From Paenibacillus sp. FSL H7-0357 (GTDB lineage: Bacteria; Bacillota; Bacilli; Paenibacillales; Paenibacillaceae): a stretch of 64,000 nucleotides of DNA. Below are positions 16,711 to 25,542 of this stretch, in pieces. Position 1 is the first letter of the stretch. Each line of letters opens with the position of its first letter. The stretch is from assembly GCF_000758525.1 (NCBI RefSeq), contig NZ_CP009241.1, positions 2,046,001 through 2,110,000 of the forward strand, given 5' to 3'. The notes below the pieces were generated by a model. It made no database searches. It was not told the origin of the DNA and worked only from the letters and a program-made list of their open reading frames with translations. The translations under genes and the position numbers were made by a program.

Positions 16711-17484
16711 TTGATTAAGGTCATGATTGCGGACGATGAGGAAGTAATACGACGCGGGCTGGAGAAGATTACTTCCCGCATGGACTTGGAAGTGGAGGTC
16801 ATTGGCTCATACGGCAATGGACAGGAGGCTTGGGGGCATCTTTCCAAGCTGGCCCCTGAGGATATTGATCTCCTGATTACGGACATCAAGATGCCGAGGA
16901 TGGACGGCTTCAAGCTGATAGAAGAGGCCAGGGGCCATATGAAAAATTTATCCATCGCTGTGCTGAGCGGATTTAGCGAGTTTGACTATGCCCGGAGGGC
17001 CATGCGTCACGGCGTACTGGATTACCTGCTTAAGCCGATAGAGAAGGCACAATTGTACGAGCTGCTGAAGCGGGTGGAGGAGAACAAGGAACTGAAGATT
17101 GCCGTACCTGAACAGGAGAATCCTCCAGCTCAGGCTCCCGAGGGCGGAGAGCATTATGTGGTTGAACAGACCAAAAGCATTCTGGAGAAGGAATACGGCC
17201 AAAATTTTGAGCTGGAGCGTCTGGCAGAGACCGTTGGCATGAACGCAAGTTATATCAGCCGCCTGTTTAAGTTCAAGACCGGCCAGACGATAACGGATTA
17301 TCTTATCGGTATTCGTATCGCGAAAGCCAAGGAGCTGCTGATTGGACAGCCTGATCTCAAAAACTATGAAATTGCCGAAAGGGTCGGTTACAGCGATCCT
17401 GTATATTTTAACAAGCTGTTCAAGAAAATGTGCGGAATGACACCAAAGGATTACAAAAGCGGATGCAGGACTCCGAAAAGCTAG
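16711..17484 (+). CDS. YesN-type response regulator (REC plus AraC HTH)
   Basis: 257 residues. The receiver domain has the acidic pair Asp8/Asp9, phospho-acceptor Asp58 in LLITDIKMPRMDG and Lys108 in DYLLKPIEK. After a short linker comes an AraC double HTH (ERLAETVGMNASYISRLFKFKTGQT ... YEIAERVGYSDPVYFNKLFKKMCGMTPKDYK). The TTG start has GGAGG 10 bases upstream; no ATG fits. It is the natural partner of the YesM-type kinase at 7460-9343. Its likely target is the direct repeat at 17610-17643, just before the promoter of the transporter operon. Confidence 0.92.
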   Translation: MIKVMIADDEEVIRRGLEKITSRMDLEVEVIGSYGNGQEAWGHLSKLAPEDIDLLITDIKMPRMDGFKLIEEARGHMKNLSIAVLSGFSEFDYARRAMRHGVLDYLLKPIEKAQLYELLKRVEENKELKIAVPEQENPPAQAPEGGEHYVVEQTKSILEKEYGQNFELERLAETVGMNASYISRLFKFKTGQTITDYLIGIRIAKAKELLIGQPDLKNYEIAERVGYSDPVYFNKLFKKMCGMTPKDYKSGCRTPKS

Positions 17485-17528
17485 CATCCGGCACCAAGTA
17501 ATCTGCTCTTTAATAGGAAATGATTCGT

Positions 17529-17556
17529 GAAAAGGGGGGCGAAAGCCCTCCTTTTC
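17529..17556 (+). terminator. intrinsic terminator after the response regulator
   Basis: GAAAAGGGGGGC pairs with GCCCTCCTTTTC around a GAAA loop (12 bp with one G-T pair). The T run after it is short. Confidence 0.7.
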
Positions 17557-17609
17557 AGGTTGTTTAATATAAGGTAGATAACAAATTTAAATTTAGAAAA
17601 ACAAAAATA

Positions 17610-17643
17610 ACAAATTGAAGACCAGAAAAAACAATTGAAACCA
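17610..17643 (+). promoter_or_regulatory. direct repeat, probable response-regulator binding boxes
   Basis: ACAAATTGAAGACCA (17610-17624) and ACAATTGAAACCA (17631-17643) repeat with 21-base spacing and end right next to the weak -35. This is the usual geometry for AraC-type activators. Confidence 0.55.
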
Positions 17644-17691
17644 TCGTTTTGGTTCTGGAAACGATTTATAATATATTTGTAAGCGATACCA
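17644..17691 (+). promoter_or_regulatory. promoter and cre box of the mannan transporter operon
   Basis: A weak -35 (TCGTTT, 17644-17649), 17 bases, then perfect TATAAT (17667-17672). TGTAAGCGATACCA (17678-17691) matches every fixed position of the CcpA cre consensus and covers the expected transcription start, so glucose repression by blocking is expected. Confidence 0.65.
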
Positions 17692-17816
17692 TCATTCTTT
17701 TCATAACGATTGCAGACAAAACACGAATTAACGGTGATTTATCTCAATCATGAGTGATATAGAGTGTTAGTATTTTGTTATCTAGAATCGTGAATAAAAG
17801 AGAGGGGTCAAAAGCA

Positions 17817-19187
17817 ATGAAGAAAAGCAAAGTAATGGCTGGTTTAATGGGACTTACGCTAATGGCTGGCTTGTTCACAGGCTGTTCATCGAACAACAAC
17901 GCGGAGAATGAAACAGCGAACAATAAAGGAAACGCCGGAACCAACACGGAGGCTACTGCTGCTCCTGAAGGTGATGCCGCCAAGGACATCAAAGGCGAAA
18001 TCACTGTGATTACACAAAGAACGGATATTGTTGATACCGTATTCAAAGATTACGCAGCAAAATTCAATGAGAAATATCCGGACGTAAAAGTGAACTTTGA
18101 AGCACTTTCCAGCTATGAGGATCAAATCAAAATCCGTATGAGCACCGACGATTACGGTGACGTGCTGCTGCTGCCTACAAGCGTAGCGATCAAGGATCTG
18201 CCGGACTTTTTCGAGCCGCTGGGCCAAATGTCCGACCTTGAACAGAAATATACAGGGCTTGAAGAACGTTCGGTAGACGGAGTTTCCTACGGTGTTCCAA
18301 TCACTGTTAACTTCTCCGGCGTAATTTACAACAAACAAGTATTTAAAGATGCGGGCATTACGGAAACACCGAGAACGATGGACCAGTTCATGACGGCTCT
18401 GCAGAGCATCAAAGATAAAACCGAGGCTGTTCCGCTGTACACGAACTATGCAGCCGGTTGGACATTGACTCAATGGGAAGCGGATTTGGCTACCGTTGCC
18501 GGCAACCGCGATTATGTGAATATCGCTCAAGTAGCTTCCGATGACAACTTCGTTAAGGGACAACCTCACTATGACCTGTACAAAGTACTGTACGATGCAG
18601 CTAAGAACGGCTTGATTGAAGAAGATCCTACAACAACAGACTGGGAATCTTCCAAGGCTGACCTGGCTAACGGAAAAATCGGTACCATGATGCTCGGATC
18701 CTGGGCGATCGGCCAAATTAAAGGAGTGGCTACAAATCCTGACGATGTAGGCTTCATGCCATTCCCTACCAATGCCGAGAAGGTTCTGGTTCCGCTGTCT
18801 GATGACTACAACCTGGGTGTCAGCGTTCACAGTAAAAATAAAGAAGCAGCAAGAGCCTGGTTGGACTGGTTCATTAATGAATCCGGCTATCCGACTACTG
18901 AAGGCGGCGGCATGAGCCCGGTTAAGGGTGCTGAGCTTCCTGAAATCCTCAAACAATTTGAAGGCACGGAAGTAACCTTTGATACACTGGCTCCTGCTAA
19001 AGCTGGAGAAGAAGGCTGGGTTGATGCCATCGACAAGGAAGCTCAAATTGGCCTCTGGCAGCCTGACTTCAAGAAAGTGATCATTGAAGCGGCTATCGGT
19101 AACCGCAAAGATTCCTATGACGATATCATGAAAGATCTGAACGATAAATGGAAAGAAGCAAGAGCAAAAGTTACCGCTGCAAAGTAA
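17817..19187 (+). CDS. ABC transporter sugar-binding lipoprotein (CUT1, mannan oligosaccharide type)
   Basis: 456 residues. The lipoprotein signal peptide MKKSKVMAGLMGLTLMAGLFTGC has a lipobox at FTGC, then an Asn/Glu/Ala-rich linker and a family 1 solute-binding domain. It ends in KWKEARAKV. The ATG at 17817 has GAGAGGGG upstream. It leads an operon with two permeases, GH130 and probably CE7, under a promoter with a cre box and direct repeats. It resembles the orphan lipoprotein at 9360-10667 across its length. The ligand is inferred from the neighbouring enzymes to be manno- or glucomanno-oligosaccharides. Confidence 0.9.
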   Translation: MKKSKVMAGLMGLTLMAGLFTGCSSNNNAENETANNKGNAGTNTEATAAPEGDAAKDIKGEITVITQRTDIVDTVFKDYAAKFNEKYPDVKVNFEALSSYEDQIKIRMSTDDYGDVLLLPTSVAIKDLPDFFEPLGQMSDLEQKYTGLEERSVDGVSYGVPITVNFSGVIYNKQVFKDAGITETPRTMDQFMTALQSIKDKTEAVPLYTNYAAGWTLTQWEADLATVAGNRDYVNIAQVASDDNFVKGQPHYDLYKVLYDAAKNGLIEEDPTTTDWESSKADLANGKIGTMMLGSWAIGQIKGVATNPDDVGFMPFPTNAEKVLVPLSDDYNLGVSVHSKNKEAARAWLDWFINESGYPTTEGGGMSPVKGAELPEILKQFEGTEVTFDTLAPAKAGEEGWVDAIDKEAQIGLWQPDFKKVIIEAAIGNRKDSYDDIMKDLNDKWKEARAKVTAAK

Positions 19188-19230
19188 GTGCCGGTGACTG
19201 CTATAACATTTTAACTTGATAAAACGCAGG

Positions 19231-19290
19231 GTGAAGAAAGATTCAAGAGAACGGGAAGATGCTCAAAGAGGCATTTTCCCCTTCACTTTT
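19231..19290 (+). terminator. two-part hairpin (attenuator) between binding protein and permeases
   Basis: An outer stem, GTGAAG (19231-19236)/CTTCAC (19281-19286), encloses GGGAAGATGC (19253-19262)/GCATTTTCCC (19271-19280), followed by TTTT. Such partial terminators let the binding protein be made in excess over the permeases. Confidence 0.6.
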
Positions 19291-19345
19291 GCGGCCTGGA
19301 GCTGGATTTGGAGTAAAAAGCATTTGTTCTTAGGAGGTGTGGAGA

Positions 19346-20227
19346 GTGCCCAAATTGTCTAACTTGAGTTATAAAAATCAGCGGATTTTGATTATTTTTC
19401 TATTTTCGTTGGTTCCGCTTCTTTTACTGTTAACCTTCTCGTATTTACCGGTGTTCAAGATGTTCCAGTACAGCTTCACGAGCTGGGATGGACTCAGCAA
19501 GAAGATGGAATATGTAGGGCTCGAAAACTATAAGACCATCTTCACCAAACCGGAGTATTTTTCCGTATTTAAAGTCAGTTTGTATTACTTCTTTGCTACC
19601 TTTGTCCAAATGGGACTGGCGCTGTATTTTGCCACCATTCTAAGCTTTAATGTCCGGATGAAAAATTGGTTCAAGGGAATTCTGTTCTTCCCGACACTGC
19701 TTAACGGTGTGGCTATCGGTTTTATCTTCCTGTTCTTCTTCAAGCCGGAAGGGACTCTCAATACACTGCTTGATTTGTTGGGACTTGGAGCCTGGCAGCA
19801 GAAATGGCTGCTAAATCCTCATCTGATCAATATTTCCCTTGCTTTTGCCTCCGTCTGGAGATACATGGGAATGAACTTTATCATCTTCCTTGGAGCGATT
19901 TCCTCGATCGGAAGTGATATTTATGAAGCTTCGGAAATTGACGGCGCCAACCGCTGGCACCAGTTCAGACATATTATTATTCCGAGCATCAAACGTATAT
20001 TGCAGCTCAATCTGATTCTCGCGGTAAGCGGAGCGATCGGTGTCTTCGAAATTCCGTATGTCATGACCGGCGGGTCCAATGGCAGCAGCACGTTTGTCAT
20101 CCAGACCGTCGATGTGGCCTTCAAATACAGCAAGCTTGGCCTTGCTTCCGCAATGGCCGTATTGCTTCTGGGCATAGTTATACTTGTTACCATTTTACAG
20201 CGTGTTCTGATCAAGGAGGAGAAGTAA
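19346..20227 (+). CDS. CUT1 ABC transporter permease (MalF/UgpA-like)
   Basis: 293 residues with about six membrane segments and the EAA loop EASEIDGANRWHQFRHIIIPSIKR that contacts the ATPase. The GTG at 19346 is chosen because AGGAGG lies 8 bases upstream; the GTG at 19337 overlaps that SD. It should form the channel with the next gene and take sugars from the lipoprotein encoded upstream. No ATP-binding subunit is encoded nearby; CUT1 systems of Bacillota commonly share a distant MsmX-type ATPase. Confidence 0.9.
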   Translation: MPKLSNLSYKNQRILIIFLFSLVPLLLLLTFSYLPVFKMFQYSFTSWDGLSKKMEYVGLENYKTIFTKPEYFSVFKVSLYYFFATFVQMGLALYFATILSFNVRMKNWFKGILFFPTLLNGVAIGFIFLFFFKPEGTLNTLLDLLGLGAWQQKWLLNPHLINISLAFASVWRYMGMNFIIFLGAISSIGSDIYEASEIDGANRWHQFRHIIIPSIKRILQLNLILAVSGAIGVFEIPYVMTGGSNGSSTFVIQTVDVAFKYSKLGLASAMAVLLLGIVILVTILQRVLIKEEK

Positions 20228-20232
20228 GAGCT

Positions 20233-21066
20233 ATGCATACTTTTAAATATACCGCTGCTTCTTTCTTCAAATACCTCACCTTACTGTTAGGAGCGCTGGT
20301 GGCACTTATTCCAATCGTTGTCGTCCTTTTCGCTTCACTAAAAACAAACGCCGAATATGCTTCGACCGGACCGCTAACACTGCCGGAAAATTGGCTGAAT
20401 TTCTCGAACTACACCAAGGCCTTTGTCGACGGCAAAATGCTGCTTGGCTTCAAGAACACGATCATTATCGTGGTGATTTCAATCGCCGGTGCAACACTGA
20501 CTGGTTCGATGATGGCTTATATCCTGTCCCGCTTCAAATTCAGAGGCAGCAAGCTGATGATGGGCGCCTTCCTGCTGGCTACGCTGATTCCGGGTGTGAC
20601 GACTCAGGTGGCTACATTCCAGATCATCAACTCCCTGGAGCTGTTCAATACCCGCTGGGCGCCGATTTTGATGTACCTGGGTACAGATATTATCGCCGTT
20701 TACATCTTCATGCAGTTTCTGGATTCGATTTCGGAGTCGCTTGATGAGTCTGCGATGCTGGATGGGGCTTCGTATTGGACAATTTACTGGCGGATTATAT
20801 TGCCGCTGCTGAGTCCTGCCATCGTAACGGTCATTATCGTAAAGGGCGTAAATATCTACAATGACTTTTACACCCCATTCCTGTACATGCCAAAAAGTGA
20901 CCTGCAGGTCGTCTCGACTGCGCTGTTTAAATTTAAAGGCCCGTACGGTTCGCAGTGGGAGGTTATCTGCGCCGCGATCATGATTGCGATTATCCCGACA
21001 CTGGTCGCTTTCGTCTCTTTGCAAAAATATATTTATAACGGGTTTGCTCAAGGTTCTGTAAAATAG
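20233..21066 (+). CDS. CUT1 ABC transporter permease (MalG/UgpE-like)
   Basis: 277 residues, about six membrane segments. The EAA motif is ESAMLDGASYWTIYWRIILPLLSP, and FASLKTNAEYASTGPLTLPENW is typical of the second permease of sugar systems. It starts 5 bases after the first permease stop, so the two are coupled. It forms the heterodimeric channel with that protein. Confidence 0.9.
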   Translation: MHTFKYTAASFFKYLTLLLGALVALIPIVVVLFASLKTNAEYASTGPLTLPENWLNFSNYTKAFVDGKMLLGFKNTIIIVVISIAGATLTGSMMAYILSRFKFRGSKLMMGAFLLATLIPGVTTQVATFQIINSLELFNTRWAPILMYLGTDIIAVYIFMQFLDSISESLDESAMLDGASYWTIYWRIILPLLSPAIVTVIIVKGVNIYNDFYTPFLYMPKSDLQVVSTALFKFKGPYGSQWEVICAAIMIAIIPTLVAFVSLQKYIYNGFAQGSVK

Positions 21067-21139
21067 TTACAGGTAGATTCAACACATTACATTTAAGAAC
21101 TGCAGCAGGGCTGCAGTACCTTTGGAGGGAGACTTAACT

Positions 21140-22162
21140 ATGAAAGAAGTAAAGTTGATTGGAAATGGTTTGCCGAATATCCCATGGCAGGACAGACCTG
21201 CAGGAAACGAAAACCCGGTCTGGAGACATAATGACAACCCGGTAATTAAGCGCAATCCGGCTAAAGGGGTTGCACGGATTTTTAACAGTGCGGTTGTTGC
21301 TTATGATGGCAGCTTTCTCGGTGTATTCCGCGTAGAGGACAACACGACCCGTCCACATCTGCGGATGGGCTACAGTGTTGACGGTCTGGACTGGAAAATC
21401 GACGATCAGCCGATTCAATTCATTGATGAAGAAGGCAATCCGTACATGCCGCGTTATGCCTACGATCCTCGTCTGGTGAAAGTCGAAGATACCTATTACA
21501 TCATCTGGTGTACGGATTTCTACGGCGCGGCTATCGGTGTAGCGAAAACCCAGGACTTCAAAACCTTCATCAGCCTGGAAAATCCGTTCCTGCCGTTCAA
21601 CCGTAACGGCGTGCTGTTCCCTAAAAAAATCAACGGCAATTTCGTGATGCTCTCCCGTCCGAGCGACAGCGGACATACCCCGTTCGGGGATGTGTTCCTG
21701 AGCGAAAGCCCTGACTTCGTCTACTGGGGCAAACACCGCCATGTGATGACCAAAGGCGGTCAAGGCTGGTGGCAGAGCACCAAAATTGGCGGCGGCCCTG
21801 CTCCGATTGAAACTTCCGAAGGCTGGCTGATGTTCTACCATGGCGTAACCGGAACCTGCAACGGTCTGGTATACAGCATGGGCGCAGTTATTCTGGATAA
21901 AGATGAGCCGTCGAGAGTGAAATACCGCTCCAAGAACTTCGTCCTGACACCGGAAGAATGGTACGAAGAAAGAGGTTTCGTGAACAACGTGCTCTTCCCT
22001 TGCGCTACGCTGAATGATGCCGAAACCGGCCGCATCGCGATCTATTACGGCGCTGCAGATACTTATGTAGGCGTTGCTTACACGACTGTTCAGGAAATCG
22101 TTAATTATGTGATTGATACCCATGAGGAAGTCGGCGATGACGCGGGCTTGGGCAAGATCTAA
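21140..22162 (+). CDS. GH130 beta-mannoside (manno-oligosaccharide) phosphorylase
   Basis: 340 residues. GH130 propeller with YAYDPRLVKVEDTYYIIWC; Asp109 is the expected proton donor. It is shorter and only distantly related to the GH130 at 13074-14246. NPVIKRNPAKGVARIFNSAVVAYDG and GGGPAPIETSEGWLMFYHGV resemble subfamily 2 enzymes, which release mannose 1-phosphate from the non-reducing end of beta-1,4-mannooligosaccharides. The ATG at 21140 follows GGAGGGAG. Having both GH130 types lets the cell shorten longer chains here and finish Man-Glc with the other enzyme. A GlcNAc-linked substrate cannot be excluded. Confidence 0.88.
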   Translation: MKEVKLIGNGLPNIPWQDRPAGNENPVWRHNDNPVIKRNPAKGVARIFNSAVVAYDGSFLGVFRVEDNTTRPHLRMGYSVDGLDWKIDDQPIQFIDEEGNPYMPRYAYDPRLVKVEDTYYIIWCTDFYGAAIGVAKTQDFKTFISLENPFLPFNRNGVLFPKKINGNFVMLSRPSDSGHTPFGDVFLSESPDFVYWGKHRHVMTKGGQGWWQSTKIGGGPAPIETSEGWLMFYHGVTGTCNGLVYSMGAVILDKDEPSRVKYRSKNFVLTPEEWYEERGFVNNVLFPCATLNDAETGRIAIYYGAADTYVGVAYTTVQEIVNYVIDTHEEVGDDAGLGKI

Positions 22163-22180
22163 TACAGGCGGCAAAAAGAT

Positions 22181-22207
22181 AAGCAGGAGCCTCTGAGGCT
22201 TCTGCTT
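22181..22207 (+). terminator. hairpin between GH130 and the esterase
   Basis: AAGCAGGAGCCT and AGGCTTCTGCTT form a 12-bp stem with one G-T pair and a three-base loop (22181-22192 with 22196-22207). No clear T run follows, so it may be a partial terminator or an RNA-stability element. Confidence 0.5.
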
Positions 22208-22285
22208 GATTGTTAATTAACGGGGTGAAGGCAATCGCCGCCCCATTTACCAAGATTTCACACCACCTTAAGGAGAAGATGATAA

Positions 22286-23248
22286 GTGACCAATGAACGA
22301 TCCCTGTCCCAATTAAAAGCCTACGGGGGCAGCAGCCCGAAGCCGGAGGATTTCGACCTATTCTGGGAACGGGCGCTAAACGACCTTAACGCCCAGCCGC
22401 TTGATTATGAACTTGTGCCTGCGGAATTTACCAGCGAGCTGGCGGAATGTTTCCATCTCTATTTTACCGGCGTAGGCGGAGCAAGAGTGCACTGCAAATA
22501 TGTAAGACCGAAGAAGGCGGCGCAAGGAAAGGGGCCGGGCGTTGTCATGTTCCACGGCTACTCCTGCGACAGCGGGGACTGGATGGAGAAGGTCACTTAT
22601 GCCGCTCACGGAATCAGCGTGCTGGCGATGGACTGCCGGGGACAGGGCGGGCCGTCCGAAGACAATCTTACGGTGCAGGGCACCACGATCCGCGGCCATA
22701 TTATCCGCGGTATTGATGATCCCAATCCCGACAACCTTTATTACCGCAACGTATTTCTGGATACCGCCCAGACGGCGCGTATTCTGATGGCGATGCCTGA
22801 AGTTGACCCGGCGCGGGTTGGCGCCTTCGGCCTGTCGCAAGGCGGCGGACTTACTGTAGCCTGCGCATCGCTTGAACCGCGCATTGCTATAGCTGTGCCG
22901 GTCTATCCGTTCCTGTCCGATTACAAACGGGCCTGGGAAACGAATATCACAACCTCGGCGTATGAGGAGATCAACTACTATTTCCGCTTTTTTGATCCGC
23001 ATCATTTGCGCGAGGACGAGATTTTCAACCGGCTGGGTTATATTGATATTCAGAATTTGGCGGACCGGATCCAGGCTAAAGTGCTGTGGGTGACCGGTTT
23101 GGCGGATACAATCTGTCCTCCTTCAACACAATTTGCTGCATACAATAAAATCACAGCATCAAAAGACCTCATGGTTTATTATGAATACGGTCATGAGTAT
23201 CTTCCATATCTTGCTGATCGGACGCTTCAGACGTTCATGACCTTGTAA
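22286..23248 (+). CDS. CE7 acetyl-xylan-esterase / cephalosporin C deacetylase family esterase
   Basis: 320 residues, alpha/beta hydrolase of carbohydrate esterase family 7. Ser184 sits in the GLSQGG elbow, Asp274 in TGLADTICPPST and His303 in YGHEYLPY, with the CE7-specific RGQGG motif at about 118-122. The GTG start has AAGGAG upstream. It has no signal peptide, so it deacetylates imported short oligosaccharides; in this locus acetylated glucomannan oligosaccharides are the likely substrate. It lies 123 bases after GH130, beyond a hairpin, and is the last enzyme before the second chemoreceptor. Confidence 0.9.
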   Translation: MTNERSLSQLKAYGGSSPKPEDFDLFWERALNDLNAQPLDYELVPAEFTSELAECFHLYFTGVGGARVHCKYVRPKKAAQGKGPGVVMFHGYSCDSGDWMEKVTYAAHGISVLAMDCRGQGGPSEDNLTVQGTTIRGHIIRGIDDPNPDNLYYRNVFLDTAQTARILMAMPEVDPARVGAFGLSQGGGLTVACASLEPRIAIAVPVYPFLSDYKRAWETNITTSAYEEINYYFRFFDPHHLREDEIFNRLGYIDIQNLADRIQAKVLWVTGLADTICPPSTQFAAYNKITASKDLMVYYEYGHEYLPYLADRTLQTFMTL

Positions 23249-23298
23249 CGGGTGTAATCCTCCCTGCAAGAAAACAGTAGATTTGGCGGTGAATTTTT

Positions 23299-25368
23299 TT
23301 GAGCAAGCAAGCAAAAGGCAGTAAAGGGTTCCTAACCCGGCTGCATCCCTCCAAGTCGCTGGGGATGCGGCTATTTCTCGTGTTCTTCATCGCCACGATG
23401 GGAATTGTCCTGTCCCTCGGATATACCTCGTATTCCGTAGCCAGACAAACGATCGAGAACAACGCGCTGTCCTCCAATGAGCAGACGGTCCTACAAACGG
23501 CAGAGAAGCTGGACGTAATATTGCTGCGGTTTGAAGACAGCCTGGGACAGCTTTTTTACAACAAGGATATTCAGAATGCAGTAACGCAAGGTAATCAGTC
23601 TCCTGCAAACTTCGGGCAACCTCAGGAGCAGTCTAAAGTGATCACCGGGGAGCTGGAACATTGGCTCTCTGCAGTAAGCGGGATTCAAGCCGTGTACCTT
23701 GTACCGTTAAATGCCAGTCTCCCTATCTCTGCAACGGGAACGACTGACAGCGCCTTTGTGGAGGAGATCCGCGCATCCTCCTGGTTCAAGCAGCTGCAGG
23801 AGAAACCGCAGAGCTTATGGATTACGCAGGCATTGAAGCAAGGGGACCAGTCGGGAGTGCTGCATTTCGCCAAATCCATCGCGGGGGATGCCGGCGGCAC
23901 CGGCTACATCGCTGTCTGCGATATCAAGACTACAGAACTGGAGAACCATCTCAGCAAAGTCAATCTGGGAATGGACTCCTACATTCAATTGCTAACGGAC
24001 AAAGACGAGCTGATTGCCTCTTCACAGCACCAGGAGGCAGATACGTATTTGCGGCTGGGCGGAACGCTGCTGAAAGGCGTTAATCAAACCTCAGGCTCGC
24101 TGCCGACCAAGGATGAGGAAGGCGAATCCATTCTTGCGGTATACGGCACACTGGAGAGCTCCGGCTGGAAAGTACTCGGGGTGGTGCCTGCTGAGAATCT
24201 GATCAAGGATGCCGCGCGTATTCTTAACACTACGTACATAGCGGTTGGCGCAGCCGCAGTAATTGCCATTATGATCGGCTTGTGGATGGTAAGGATGGTA
24301 TCGAGGCCGCTATCAAAGCTGAGGCACTTGATGTTTCAGGGAGCCGAAGGCGATCTGCGTGTGCGGACCAAGATCACTTCCCGCGACGAGATCGGCCAGT
24401 TGTCGAGCTCCTTTAATGCAATGATGGAGCGGATTACAGAGCTGGTTATCCATACCAACGAGACCGCCCGCGAAGTGCTGGAGACCGCCGATGCACTAGG
24501 CAGTGCATCACGCAAGACGGCTGCTGCGGCAATGGATATTGCTGCGGCGACCGAAGAGATTGCCGGCGGTGCTGGCAATCTGGCTCTGGAAGCGGACCGC
24601 GGAAATGAAATGACGGCGGCAATCTCCGGGCAGATGGATATGGTTTTTGCTGCCGCCCATGAGATGGAAAGCACGGCGCATAGTGTAGGACAAGCTAGTG
24701 AAGAAGGCGTTGTGAAGTTAAAGGAATTGCTGGGCAGAACACAAACGACAGGCGAAATGACCCATCATCTTGTGGTGAAAGTCAATGAATTGAAGGAAAC
24801 TGCTTCTTCGGTGATTAAAGTGCTTGAGGTTATGCAGAATATTACGCAGCAGACTAATATCCTGTCACTAAATGCTACGATTGAAGCGGCAAGAGCGGGG
24901 GAAGCCGGCCAGGGCTTTATGGTCGTGGCCGATGAAATCCGCCAATTGGCTGACCAATCCAAACGTTCCATTACGGTTGTAGCTGAGATTACCGACAAGA
25001 TCATGAACGATATGAATGAGACTGTGGCTGCGTTATCGGATGTAGCTCCGCTGTTCAATGAACAGGTGACTTCTGTCCGCAATACCAGCGACATCTTCGT
25101 ATCCGTACAGGAACAGATGAATCATTTCATCGACCGGCTGGAATCTGTCTCTTCATCGGTCGACGGACTTAACCAGTCACAACGAGTGCTGTCAGAGACG
25201 ATTGGCAATGTAAGCTCCTTCGCGGAGGAATCATCAGCTGCCTCCGAGGAGGTTGCTTCCTTAAGCGGTGAGCAGCAGAATGTGAGCGATTATCTGGTTG
25301 AACTTTCCGGCAAGCTGGAACATGCTTCAAGCATGCTTAAGGAAAGACTGTCCAAATTCAGTGTCTAA
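23299..25368 (+). CDS. methyl-accepting chemotaxis protein (copy B)
   Basis: 689 residues: TM1 (about 24-45), an extracellular Cache-like sensor of about 270 residues, TM2 (about 310-332), HAMP (RDEIGQLSSSFNAMMERITELV) and an MCP signalling domain with the same tip as copy A (ITQQTNILSLNATIEAARAGEAGQGFMVV). It is collinear with the MCP at 4931-7210; the signalling halves are much more alike than the sensors, so different ligands are likely. The start is TTG with a weak GGCGGTG upstream. It has no clear sigma-D box of its own and starts 50 bases after the esterase, so co-transcription with the mannan genes is possible. Confidence 0.92.
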   Translation: MSKQAKGSKGFLTRLHPSKSLGMRLFLVFFIATMGIVLSLGYTSYSVARQTIENNALSSNEQTVLQTAEKLDVILLRFEDSLGQLFYNKDIQNAVTQGNQSPANFGQPQEQSKVITGELEHWLSAVSGIQAVYLVPLNASLPISATGTTDSAFVEEIRASSWFKQLQEKPQSLWITQALKQGDQSGVLHFAKSIAGDAGGTGYIAVCDIKTTELENHLSKVNLGMDSYIQLLTDKDELIASSQHQEADTYLRLGGTLLKGVNQTSGSLPTKDEEGESILAVYGTLESSGWKVLGVVPAENLIKDAARILNTTYIAVGAAAVIAIMIGLWMVRMVSRPLSKLRHLMFQGAEGDLRVRTKITSRDEIGQLSSSFNAMMERITELVIHTNETAREVLETADALGSASRKTAAAAMDIAAATEEIAGGAGNLALEADRGNEMTAAISGQMDMVFAAAHEMESTAHSVGQASEEGVVKLKELLGRTQTTGEMTHHLVVKVNELKETASSVIKVLEVMQNITQQTNILSLNATIEAARAGEAGQGFMVVADEIRQLADQSKRSITVVAEITDKIMNDMNETVAALSDVAPLFNEQVTSVRNTSDIFVSVQEQMNHFIDRLESVSSSVDGLNQSQRVLSETIGNVSSFAEESSAASEEVASLSGEQQNVSDYLVELSGKLEHASSMLKERLSKFSV

Positions 25369-25402
25369 CCGTCTGCATGCAAAAAAGCAATGCATCCATT
25401 AC

Positions 25403-25438
25403 ACCGCTCCACCCATTTACGGGTAGAGCGGTTTTTTT
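25403..25438 (+). terminator. intrinsic terminator after MCP copy B
   Basis: ACCGCTC (25403-25409) pairs with GAGCGGT (25426-25432), with an inner ACCC/GGGT pair, and is followed by seven T. Confidence 0.9.
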
Positions 25439-25542
25439 CCATACCTTGAACCGTCCAATGTAATAAATCAGCAAGGTGGGCATAATAGATCCCAGGAACA
25501 ACGCAGTTGGCTGATTCGCACATACATTCAGGAGGAATGGCA

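Noticed and set aside
17886..19046. 386-codon ORF opposite the transporter binding protein
   Set aside because: Antisense shadow of a clear lipoprotein gene; composition is random-looking, with no start signals.
21134..22174. 346-codon ORF opposite the second GH130
   Set aside because: Exact antisense shadow of the enzyme gene, no motif or SD.
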